Positions 46,454-54,220 of a DNA stretch of 64,000 nt are shown here, in pieces (positions within the stretch are counted from its first letter, which is position 1; each line of letters starts with the position of its first letter). The notes beneath the pieces were generated by a model. That model had not been told where the DNA came from and ran no database searches. It saw nothing but the letters and a program-made list of their open reading frames with translations. The stretch is taken from contig NZ_CP039697.1 in assembly GCF_005145025.1 (NCBI RefSeq), positions 1-64,000 on the forward strand, given 5' to 3'. Both the position numbers and the translations under genes were made by a program. This DNA is from Novosphingobium sp. EMRT-2. Lineage in GTDB: Bacteria > Pseudomonadota > Alphaproteobacteria > Sphingomonadales > Sphingomonadaceae.

Positions 46454-47056
46454 ATGACGCAGAGCTATTCGGAAATGCTGGACGCGCACCGTGCCCGCAG
46501 GCGGGAGACGCTGCTGCTCGCAGCGGCGACGGTGCTGAACGAGCGGGGCTTGCGCCAGACGACCATGGATCAGGTGGCGCAGGGCGCGGGCGTCTCGAAG
46601 GTCGTGCTCTATCGCTACTTCGAATCGAAGGACCGGCTGGTGCACGAAGTGCTGTCCGATGTCGTGGATGCGCTGTTGCGCGCCGACGACGTGGACGTCG
46701 ACTGGTGGACCAAGCGATTGCACCGGACGCTGGCGGTCGCCCGCTCGCATGCCGCCGCGATGTGCCTGCTGGTGCGGCATGCCTCGCACGATCCGGAATT
46801 CGGGATTCATTTCGACCGGCTCACGCAGGCGCTGGTGGGACGTGTGGAGGAGCGCCAGGCCGCGATCCTGGGGCCGGAAAGCAGCGACACGCCGGGCGAT
46901 GTGCGCATCCTGGCCGAATCCGTCACCGCCTTCCTGCTCGACGCCTATGTGCGCTGGATGGAGAACGGCGATCCGGCGCGGGATGAGCAGTTCCTCGCCT
47001 GGATCACATCTTCGGTCCGGGCCACGGTCTATTACTGGCGAGGCCTCGCGCCCTGA
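46454..47056 (+). CDS. TetR-family transcriptional regulator
   Basis: A 200-residue regulator. The N-terminal helix-turn-helix spans about residues 15-63 (RRRETLLLAAATVLNERGLRQTTMDQVAQGAGVSKVVLYRYFESKDRLVHEVL). The C-terminal helical domain (HRTLAVARSHAAAMCLLVRHASHD, AESVTAFLLDAYVRWME) is variable, as expected of a ligand-binding domain. It starts at ATG 46454 and lies between two copies of the palindrome TGTAACTC-GAGTTACAT, one upstream of the divergent receptor operon and one upstream of the esterase gene on its own strand. The simplest reading is that it represses both and is released by a small molecule from the pathway. Confidence 0.9.
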   Translation: MTQSYSEMLDAHRARRRETLLLAAATVLNERGLRQTTMDQVAQGAGVSKVVLYRYFESKDRLVHEVLSDVVDALLRADDVDVDWWTKRLHRTLAVARSHAAAMCLLVRHASHDPEFGIHFDRLTQALVGRVEERQAAILGPESSDTPGDVRILAESVTAFLLDAYVRWMENGDPARDEQFLAWITSSVRATVYYWRGLAP

Positions 47057-47101
47057 TTTCCGGCCCGAAGGCGCTCCGCCTTGAACTCTGCGGGATAGGT
47101 G

Positions 47102-47120
47102 TGTAACTCGTGAGTTACAT
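47102..47120. promoter_or_regulatory. TetR-type operator copy 2 (esterase gene)
   Basis: TGTAACTCGTGAGTTACAT, with perfect 8-bp arms (TGTAACTC/GAGTTACA) around a two-base centre, 26 bases before the esterase start. Sharing the arms with the site at 46336-46354 indicates one regulator for both promoters. Confidence 0.78.
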
Positions 47121-47145
47121 GCTGGTGGAGAGGAGGAGAACGCGA

Positions 47146-48117
47146 ATGGCGGGCTATCGGATCATTGCGGGCGGAATGGTGGTTATGGCGCTGTTTTCCG
47201 GCGCCGCCGCTGCGCAACGCCCCGGCTTTGGCGAACGTCTGCGTGAATTGCGCGCGGCGCGACAGCAAGCCTCCGCGGATGTCGATGGCGCCACGCGCCG
47301 GACGCTGATGTTCGCGGGGCGGGAACGGAGCTACGCGCTGCTCGATGCGCGCAAGGGCGGCAGCCCTGCGCCGCTCGTGATCGTGCTGCACGGCGGCGGC
47401 GGCAATGGCAGTACGATGCTGCCACGTTGGGCCGACAAGGCGCGGTCCGAGGGGCTGGTCGTCGCGGCGCCCGATGGCGTGGGCCGTATGCAAGGCATGG
47501 GAACTTGGAATGCCGGCGGCTGCTGCGGCGAGGCCATGACCAGCGGACTGGATGACGTGGCCTTCGTCAACGCCGTGATCGATGACATTACGCGCAAGGG
47601 CGGTATCGATACGCGGCGGATCTACGTGGCCGGCTTTTCCAACGGCGGGATGCTGACCCATCGCTTCGCGATTGCGCACGGAGACCGGATCGCCGCCGCT
47701 GCCGTTGTTTCCGGGGCGATGTTTGGCGATGAAAAGCCGGCCGCCACCCCGGTTTCGATGCTGATCCTGCATGGCAGGAAGGACAATGTCGTCGGCTATG
47801 ACGGGGGCATGAGCCCGACCAGTTTCGTCGCGCGTGCCCAATCCGCACCGTTCCTGCCGGTGGAGCGCGCCGTTGCGTTCTGGCGGGATGCGGATGGCTG
47901 CCGCGCCGCGCCGGCCGTCACCACGGGCGGGGATGTGACCAGCGCGCGATCCTCAGGATGCTCCGGTGGATCGGAAGTGCTGTTCTACAGCCTGGCAAGC
48001 GCCGGTCATGGCTGGCCGGGCGATACCCGCAGCCGAGGGATGCTCGGGAACGATCCTTATACGCAAATCAACGCCACCGAGGTGATCTGGGATTTCTTCA
48101 AGGCCCACCGGCGCTAG
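47146..48117 (+). CDS. secreted esterase of the PHB-depolymerase/feruloyl-esterase (LpqC) group
   Basis: A 323-residue alpha/beta hydrolase with a signal peptide (YRIIAGGMVVMALFSGAAAAQ). Catalytic features: the oxyanion loop VLHGGGGNGSTML, the WNAGGCCG pair of cysteines typical of the group, nucleophile Ser165 in VAGFSNGGMLTHRF, the Asp in LILHGRKDNVVGY near 206, and the His in SAGHGWPG near 293. The group includes feruloyl esterases, polyhydroxybutyrate depolymerase-like enzymes and the oxidised-polyvinyl-alcohol hydrolase of sphingomonads. The ATG at 47146 follows GGAGGAG; a longer in-frame start would run into the operator. The enzyme probably frees the compound that the divergent operon imports and oxidises. 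Confidence 0.88.
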   Translation: MAGYRIIAGGMVVMALFSGAAAAQRPGFGERLRELRAARQQASADVDGATRRTLMFAGRERSYALLDARKGGSPAPLVIVLHGGGGNGSTMLPRWADKARSEGLVVAAPDGVGRMQGMGTWNAGGCCGEAMTSGLDDVAFVNAVIDDITRKGGIDTRRIYVAGFSNGGMLTHRFAIAHGDRIAAAAVVSGAMFGDEKPAATPVSMLILHGRKDNVVGYDGGMSPTSFVARAQSAPFLPVERAVAFWRDADGCRAAPAVTTGGDVTSARSSGCSGGSEVLFYSLASAGHGWPGDTRSRGMLGNDPYTQINATEVIWDFFKAHRR

Positions 48118-48119
48118 GG

Positions 48120-51100
48120 TCAGAACGCGAAGCTGACGCCGGCCGATACCCGGTGATTGTGATAGCCCTTGCCCCGGTCCACGCCGTCGTAGCTGGCCTG
48201 GATCGACAGGTTACGCGCCAGATTTGCACTGGCGGCGGCGCCATAGCTCACGCCGTTCCTTGCAAGGCCCGTGCTTTGCACCCTCCATGCCGCCCCGTTT
48301 AGCACCGCCTTGCGCGAAGCCGTTGGCGCGTCCGCAAGCTGAGCCAGCCAGGTTCCATAGGCGGATAGCCTGATGGACTGGAAAGTCAGCACGAACTGGC
48401 CGCCGATGCGGCTGTCCAGCGTGTTCCAGCCGCTATGGGGCAGGGTCAGGGCGAGGGCGCTGTCCGACGCGGTTTCGCTGACCTGTCCGGAGGACGCATT
48501 GCCAAGCTGCACCCCGGCCAGCGCATAGGCCACAAATCCGCCGGCCTTCACCGCCCGCAGCCGTGCATCGACCGCCAGTTGCGCCACGGTGACGCGCGCG
48601 TTTCCGCTGGCTCGCACGGTATCGCGGGCGGTGGCGATGGTCCGGCTGGTGTTTATCGTGCCGGAAGTAAACCCGCCAATCGCGGAGAGATCGACGAAAG
48701 CCGCTGGCGCGTAGCGGCCGTAGAGGTAACCGACCACCCCCGCGCCGCTGGCCTCCGCCCCGAGTCCGGTGTTGATCTTCGTATAAGTGTAGCCGCCCGC
48801 CACGCCGAAGCGCAGGCGCGGCGTATTGACCAGCGTGGCCCCGGCGATGAAGCCGCGCGTCGTTGCCGAATTGCGGTTGCCCCGCGCGCTGTCGCCCGGC
48901 GCCTCGTGGCTGTTGATGTAACGCGTCCACAGCAGGACGCCCTGCTCGCCGCGTGCTCCGACGTAGCCCCCCTGATTCAGTTGATCGCGCACCGTGCCCA
49001 AGGCGGTATTCGCCGCGCTGGCATAGCCCTGCAGCGCATCGGCATAGATCTGTCCGCTGATCTGCGAGAAGGCCCGTTTATAGCCTGCGGCATCGAGTCC
49101 ATAGAGAGCGTTGAACAGGCTGCTGTTCGCCGTATCGCCACGCAGGTTGTCTAGGGCAGAGGCCGCGGCCAGCGTATTGCTGTTCCACCCGCTGTTCGTG
49201 CCCAGCGTGCCGAAGCTCACCGGTGTTACGACCAATTGCGCGGTGGTATCGGTGTAGAGCGCATCGAAGCGGGTGTTCGCCGCCAGGCCGCTGGCAGGCT
49301 GGACGACGGTGTCGAACGTGCCCTTCACCGCTGTCGCCGAGACGATGGTGGTGCGGCTGCCCAGCGCCGGCGTATAGCTGTTCGTGGCGGAACCGGTGAT
49401 CCCGCGCAGCGTGGGCACGACCGTGCCGCCCAGCGTCACCGTGCCATTGACCGCCAGCCGGTCATAACTGCCCGCGCCGCCAGCGGCGGACCAGGTTGCC
49501 CCGTCGATGTCGACGGCCATGGTGGCCCCCGATGCCAGCGTGACGGATCCGTTCACCGTCAAGGTGCCCGGGGAATTGCCCGGTGCCAGCGTGGCGCCGT
49601 TGGCGATCGCCAGAATGCCGTTGCCGGCCATGGAGATCGTGCCCGAACCGCTCAGCACGGCGCCATTGGTCACGGTCAGCCCGCCCGTCGCCAAAGTGCC
49701 ATTGACCGCCAGCCGCCCGGCGGAAACGGTGGTCGCATCCTGGATCGCGCTGGTTCCCGACAGGACGAGCGAGCCGCTTCCCGATTTGGCAAGAGTGCCG
49801 GTTCCGGTGATCGACCCAGCATACGTGCCGTCGGCCGTTTGGACGAATTCGAGCGCGCCGTCGTTCAAAATTGGCCCTTGCAGCGAAATGCTGGTGCCTT
49901 TCAGCGTGCCACCTGTGATCGTGGTGCCGCCGCTGTAGCTGTTGGCGCCGGTGAGCGTCAGCGTGCCGCCGCTCAGGCTGAATTGTCCCGCTCCGGAGAG
50001 GACGCCCGAAAAGGTGCCGGTTCCGGCCGAGACGGTCAGCGCCTTGCTTCCCAGCACGACCGAGCCCGATCCTTCGAGATCGACCACGCTGGTCCCCTGA
50101 TCCGCGATGCCCGAAATATCGAACGTCCCGTCGACCGTCAGAGAGGAAGAAGCGATCGCCCCGGAACCCGCCAGCGCGAGCGTGCCGCCGCTGACGACGG
50201 TGCCGCCGGTGTAGCTGTTCGCGCCGGACAGCGTGGTCGTGCCGCTGTATTGGTGGACGCTGCCGGTGCCGGCCAGCGCGGCGCTGACCGTGCCGCCTTG
50301 CAAGGCGAAAGTGCTCGACGAGGAAAGGACGCCGTTCTGGATCGTCCCGCCGACGAGGGTCACGCCGCCGTTCTGGGACTGGCTAGTAGCGCCAAGGTCA
50401 AGCGTGCCGTCGGCGTTTACGGTGGTGCTGCCGCCCGCGTCGCCCAGCGTGCCGTCGCCCGCCAGCGCCAGCGTACCGCCATTGACGACGGTACCGCCGG
50501 TGTAGCTGTTGGCACCGGACAGCGTGGTGATGCCGCTGGCTTGGTTGACGCTGCCGGTGCCGGCCAAAGCAGCACCAACCGTGCCGCCTTGCAGTGCGAA
50601 GGTGCCCGAAGAAGTAAGCGTGCCGTTCTGAATCGTCCCGCCGGCGAGCGTGACGTCGCCGTTCTGGGTCTGGCTGGTGCCGCCGAGGTCGAGCGTGCCG
50701 TCGGCGTTCACGGTGGCGCTGCCGCTGGCGTCGCCCAGGGTGCCGTTGCCGGTGAGGGCAAGCGTGCCGCCGTTTACAATGGTGCCGCCGGTGTAGCTGT
50801 TCGCGCCGGATAGCGTGGTCGTGCCGCTGGACTGGTTGACGCTGCCGGTACCCGCCAGTGTGGCGTTGACCGCGCCGCCCTGCAGCGCGAAGGTGCCGGA
50901 GGAGGAAAGCGTGCCGTTCTGGATCGTCCCGCCCGCGAGGGTGACGCCGCCGTTCTGAGTCTGGCTGGTACCCCCAAGATCGAGCGTGCCGTCGGCGTTG
51001 ATGGTGGCGCTGCCGCTGGCGTCGCCCAGGGTGCCGTTGCCGGTGAGGGCAAGCGTGCCGCCGTTCACAATGGTGCCGCCGGTATAGCTGTTCGCGCCGG

Positions 51101-53006
51101 AAAGCGTGGTCGTGCCGCTGGACTGGTTCACGCTGCCGGTACCGGCCAACGCAGCAATGACCGCGCCGCCCTGCAGCGCGAAGGTGGCGGAGGAGGCGAG
51201 CGTACCGTTCTGGATCGTGCCGCCGGCGAGGGTGAGGCCGCCGTTCTGGGTCTGGCTGGTACCGCCAAGATCGAGCGTGCCATCGCCGATGACGGTGGTG
51301 GTGCCGCTCGTGTCACCCAGCGTGCCGTCGCCCGCCAGCGCCAGCGTGCCGTCGCCCACGACCGTGCCACCGGTGTAGCTGTTCGCGCCCGATAGCGTTT
51401 GCGCTCCTGCTCCCAGCACCAGACCCCCGGCTCCGGCGATCGTGCCAGCGAACGTATCGTTGGCGTGGGTGATCGTCAGCGTATTGTCGCCCAGCGTGAC
51501 GACGCCGCTGCCCGCCAGCGAGGCAACCGACGATTCACCGGTTGCTGCGGAAATGTCGAAAATGCCGTTGTCCACCAGACGTGCGGAATGCGCGATCGAC
51601 GCTCCGTCGGAAAGGGCGAGTGCCGCGTCGCTGGTGATGGTCGTATCGCCGGTCCAATTGTTGCCGCCATTGGTCAGCGTGAAAGCCCCGCCCGAAAAGG
51701 TCACGTGCTGGTTGGCGGCGATCGCATCGCCATTGATGTTGTTGCCTGTGCCGGTGGTGATCGCGCCGGAAAGGGTGACCACGTTCCCGGACGTGTTCTG
51801 GAACACGGTCGGGTCGGCACTGGCGGGCGACGCCACGTCGAGAGACACATTGTTCGCGTAGGTGCCGCCTGCGGCAAAGGCGATGGTCGGGTCCACGGCG
51901 TGGATCACGCCCGTCCCCGCGGCACCGGTATCTCCCAGTGCCAGGGTGCCGCCATTGACATAGAGATCGCCCGAGAAGCCGCTATTGTTGGCCATCAGCT
52001 GCAGCGTGCCGGCGCCCCGCTTCACCAGCGATCCCGAACCGCTCAGCGTGCCGGTTAGCGCGACGGAGTAGCCGTCGGTATCGATAGCCCCGCCCAGCGG
52101 TTGCACAGTGAAATTGTTGCCGATCGTTCCGCCCGAGACGATCTTGAGCGTTCCGCCGGCGAAGACGGGGTGGACGGCGTTGTTGGCCAGATCAGTGGAA
52201 CTGTAATAGCTGACCGCCGTGTCGATGTCGGGAATGGCGGGAGGCGCGGGCGGGTTGGTGATCACGACGGTGCCCGTGGTCGTCCCCAGCTTCGATGCCA
52301 CGAAGAGTATGGGATCGAGGGCGGTATCGATCGCGTTGAAATCGCCGAAGCCCAGTTGATACGTGCCGTCGCTGGCGATCGTGAAGGTCTGGGCGATAAA
52401 GGTCGTGCTGCCATAGCTTTGCAGAATGACGGTGTTCGTGGGGTAGCCGGTAGACCCCGCCGTGATTCCCGCAGCGCCGTTGCGGGCCAGCAGGTCGACC
52501 GTGTTGAGGCCGTTGCCCGCGATCGAAAAGAACACACCGTCCGTAAAGGGAAGGTAATCCTGCGCGGCATAAGCCCAATAGAACGTGTAGGAGCCCTGCG
52601 TCAGGGAAAGCTGCTTGGTGATATAGGCGTAGTTCGTGGTCGTCAGATTGGCGCCCACGCCGTTGATCACGACATTGCCGGTGCCTGTGACCGCCAGCAT
52701 CGAGCCCGGATTGAGCCCTAGCGCGGTATCGATGGTATCGATCGTCGCCAGACTGAGTTGAGGCTGGATTACGGCCATGGATTCGCCCGGTGCCGGTGTC
52801 AGCGTGAAAGGCGATCCACCCAGATTCAGGGTTACCGTGGCGTTCGTGACAGACGCACCGCCGGCCGTCGTCCACCCGTTCAAGGTGCCGTCGGGGAACA
52901 GGTCCAGGCTGCCCGCCGTTTGGGCTATCGCCGCGTGGGGCGGAACGATGGCGCTGGAAATGAGTAGCGCCAATCCAAAGGATTCAGCCTTTCTCGAAAA
53001 CGTCAT
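48120..53006 (-). CDS. autotransporter with PATR-type repeats
   Basis: A 1,628-residue type V secreted protein. ATG 53006 is preferred to an in-frame ATG at 53021, giving the signal peptide (AESFGLALLISSAIVPPHAAIAQ). Residues 30-270 form an N-terminal domain (LDLFPDGTLNGWTT, GNGLNTVDLLARNG). From about 290 to 1290 the passenger is a beta-helix rich in LSGANSYTGGT and GGTLAL repeats. The last 280 residues form the autotransporter barrel (GARGEQGVLLWTRYINSHEAPG, GVAGGYTYTKINTGLGA, ARNLSIQASYDG) and end in VSFAF with terminal Phe. It probably mediates adhesion or surface interaction. It is alone, convergent to the esterase gene with 2 bases between stops, and shows no processing signature I can place. 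Confidence 0.9.
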   Translation of the reverse strand: MTFSRKAESFGLALLISSAIVPPHAAIAQTAGSLDLFPDGTLNGWTTAGGASVTNATVTLNLGGSPFTLTPAPGESMAVIQPQLSLATIDTIDTALGLNPGSMLAVTGTGNVVINGVGANLTTTNYAYITKQLSLTQGSYTFYWAYAAQDYLPFTDGVFFSIAGNGLNTVDLLARNGAAGITAGSTGYPTNTVILQSYGSTTFIAQTFTIASDGTYQLGFGDFNAIDTALDPILFVASKLGTTTGTVVITNPPAPPAIPDIDTAVSYYSSTDLANNAVHPVFAGGTLKIVSGGTIGNNFTVQPLGGAIDTDGYSVALTGTLSGSGSLVKRGAGTLQLMANNSGFSGDLYVNGGTLALGDTGAAGTGVIHAVDPTIAFAAGGTYANNVSLDVASPASADPTVFQNTSGNVVTLSGAITTGTGNNINGDAIAANQHVTFSGGAFTLTNGGNNWTGDTTITSDAALALSDGASIAHSARLVDNGIFDISAATGESSVASLAGSGVVTLGDNTLTITHANDTFAGTIAGAGGLVLGAGAQTLSGANSYTGGTVVGDGTLALAGDGTLGDTSGTTTVIGDGTLDLGGTSQTQNGGLTLAGGTIQNGTLASSATFALQGGAVIAALAGTGSVNQSSGTTTLSGANSYTGGTIVNGGTLALTGNGTLGDASGSATINADGTLDLGGTSQTQNGGVTLAGGTIQNGTLSSSGTFALQGGAVNATLAGTGSVNQSSGTTTLSGANSYTGGTIVNGGTLALTGNGTLGDASGSATVNADGTLDLGGTSQTQNGDVTLAGGTIQNGTLTSSGTFALQGGTVGAALAGTGSVNQASGITTLSGANSYTGGTVVNGGTLALAGDGTLGDAGGSTTVNADGTLDLGATSQSQNGGVTLVGGTIQNGVLSSSSTFALQGGTVSAALAGTGSVHQYSGTTTLSGANSYTGGTVVSGGTLALAGSGAIASSSLTVDGTFDISGIADQGTSVVDLEGSGSVVLGSKALTVSAGTGTFSGVLSGAGQFSLSGGTLTLTGANSYSGGTTITGGTLKGTSISLQGPILNDGALEFVQTADGTYAGSITGTGTLAKSGSGSLVLSGTSAIQDATTVSAGRLAVNGTLATGGLTVTNGAVLSGSGTISMAGNGILAIANGATLAPGNSPGTLTVNGSVTLASGATMAVDIDGATWSAAGGAGSYDRLAVNGTVTLGGTVVPTLRGITGSATNSYTPALGSRTTIVSATAVKGTFDTVVQPASGLAANTRFDALYTDTTAQLVVTPVSFGTLGTNSGWNSNTLAAASALDNLRGDTANSSLFNALYGLDAAGYKRAFSQISGQIYADALQGYASAANTALGTVRDQLNQGGYVGARGEQGVLLWTRYINSHEAPGDSARGNRNSATTRGFIAGATLVNTPRLRFGVAGGYTYTKINTGLGAEASGAGVVGYLYGRYAPAAFVDLSAIGGFTSGTINTSRTIATARDTVRASGNARVTVAQLAVDARLRAVKAGGFVAYALAGVQLGNASSGQVSETASDSALALTLPHSGWNTLDSRIGGQFVLTFQSIRLSAYGTWLAQLADAPTASRKAVLNGAAWRVQSTGLARNGVSYGAAASANLARNLSIQASYDGVDRGKGYHNHRVSAGVSFAF
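50211..51420 (-). repeat. 291-bp tandem repeats inside the autotransporter
   Basis: The segment encoding SGANSYTGGT recurs with exact 291-bp spacing at about 50212, 50503, 50794, 51085 and 51376, so one unit is 97 residues. Four nearly complete copies and a partial fifth are present. Two neighbouring units (around 50794 and 51085) are almost the same at the base level, while others differ by scattered substitutions, which fits recent unequal exchange. Confidence 0.88.
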
Positions 53007-53372
53007 TCGCCGCCCTTTCATGATCGACGCGCCAGTTTAAGTGGCGTTTTGAAAGCAACGGCTATCTACGATGGCAAAATATCCATCGGAATTACGGACG
53101 TATAAAGGAAAACCCTTATGGTTTACCGTAAAGGATAAGTGTTAGCGGCACTTCAATTGCGGAGCGACTGTGCTGATCCGACCAAATAGGCTTTCCGCCT
53201 TTCTTCCCGCTGGGGGCCGGCACTGCATCGCACTCGCGTTGTAATCCGTTCGCGCGCTTGAATGAGGTGCTGCCATCCCGGCGATGAGCGCTGGCGGCGG
53301 ACGGCACGGGCGGATAGGATGGCGCTTCCGCCACGCGGTGATCCCGTGGCGTCCGAAAATAAGGAAGCTGCG
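53007..53372. other. 366-bp divergent spacer, autotransporter/RidA
   Basis: No gene supported. The part nearest the autotransporter (53040-53145) is AT-rich for this genome and is the likely site of its promoter. An imperfect inverted repeat (CCTTATGGT/ACCGTAAAGG, around 53115-53135) lies there. The right half, up to the RidA start, contains only short open frames without ribosome sites. Confidence 0.4.
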
Positions 53373-53813
53373 ATGCGCCGTTTCATAGTTCAGGCGATGG
53401 GGTTGGGCCTGCTCGCGCCGATGGCCGTCGCCCATGCCGCGCCCGCCCGCCATGTGCCGGCGGCGGAGGGCTTTCCGTTTTCCAAGGCGGTGGCGGTCGA
53501 TGGCGTTCTCTATCTTTCGGGCGAGATCGGGACAGCGCCGGACGGGAAGCTGGTACAAGGTTTCGATGCGCAGGTACGGCAGACGATGGACAACATCGTC
53601 GCCACGCTCGCGCGCGAAGGACTGACCACGGACGACGTGTTCAAGTGCACGGTCTATCTTGCCGACATGAGCCAATGGGGCGCGTTCAACCGCATCTACG
53701 TGTCCTACTTCAAACCCGATCGCCTGCCCGCGCGCAGCGCGCTGGGCGTGAACGGCCTCGCGATGGGCGCGGTGACCGAGGTCGAATGCTGGGCAACCTT
53801 GCGCGGGAAGTAA
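53373..53813 (+). CDS. exported RidA/YjgF-family protein
   Basis: A 146-residue protein with a signal peptide (FIVQAMGLGLLAPMAVAHA) before a full RidA domain: SKAVAVDGVLYLSGEIGTAPDGKLV, QVRQTMDNIVATLAREGLTTDDVFKCTVYLADMSQW, NRIYVSYFKPDRLPARSALGV and MGAVTEVECWATL. The Arg in PARSALGV is the residue used for substrate carboxylate binding in RidA imine deaminases. Standard RidA is cytosolic and removes reactive enamines, so the periplasmic form is unusual, although several Proteobacteria have it. ATG 53373 follows AAGGAAG. It stands alone between the autotransporter and the next TBDR. Confidence 0.88.
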   Translation: MRRFIVQAMGLGLLAPMAVAHAAPARHVPAAEGFPFSKAVAVDGVLYLSGEIGTAPDGKLVQGFDAQVRQTMDNIVATLAREGLTTDDVFKCTVYLADMSQWGAFNRIYVSYFKPDRLPARSALGVNGLAMGAVTEVECWATLRGK

Positions 53814-54220
53814 TACGTTCCGGAATGCATGTCGGCTGCACTTTCCGCGCTGCCACAAGCCATGCAGCGCCGCCTTGCGTGCCACCCGGATTATTGGACA
53901 GGCCAATTTGGCATTTCCTAGCGGGGTTATGTCTTGGCCGCCGCCAGCGCATGGTGAGGCGCCGGCATTTTTGGTGGCCACGGCCGGCCTTCGCTTGTCT
54001 GACGCGTCATCTTGGGAATGACATGGTACCAGTAGCGATCCATAAATATATTGCTATATCAATATAATAGATGGATATGCGGCCAATTCCCCATAAGGAG
54101 GAATGACCAAATTTGTCAAATTTCACGAAGAACGGCTTGTATCTGGTAAGGCCATTTGATAGGAGACCGATGCTTCACGGGCGATGAGAACCCGTGCTTC
54201 TACTTCCAGGGAGAATGGAG
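53814..54220. promoter_or_regulatory. 407-bp leader of the GH2-locus receptor
   Basis: This spacer has the lowest GC of the window around 54030-54130. It contains a palindrome TATATTG-N6-CAATATA (54047-54066), flanked further out by CCAT and ATGG. At 54095-54159 an AAGGAGG sequence sits one base before an ATG that begins an 18-codon open frame (MTKFVKFHEERLVSGKAI), possibly a leader peptide, though the spacing is too short to be ideal. The receptor itself begins at 54221. Confidence 0.5.

Noticed and set aside
47110..47145. Longer start of the esterase at 47110
   Set aside because: It would place part of the operator in the coding region and lacks a ribosome site; GGAGGAG precedes ATG 47146.
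42129..48117. Identity of the TetR regulon with the polyvinyl-alcohol degradation operon
   Set aside because: The PQQ enzyme has no haem-binding CxxCH and an acyl-CoA ligase and EthD-like gene are present, so the resemblance is partial.
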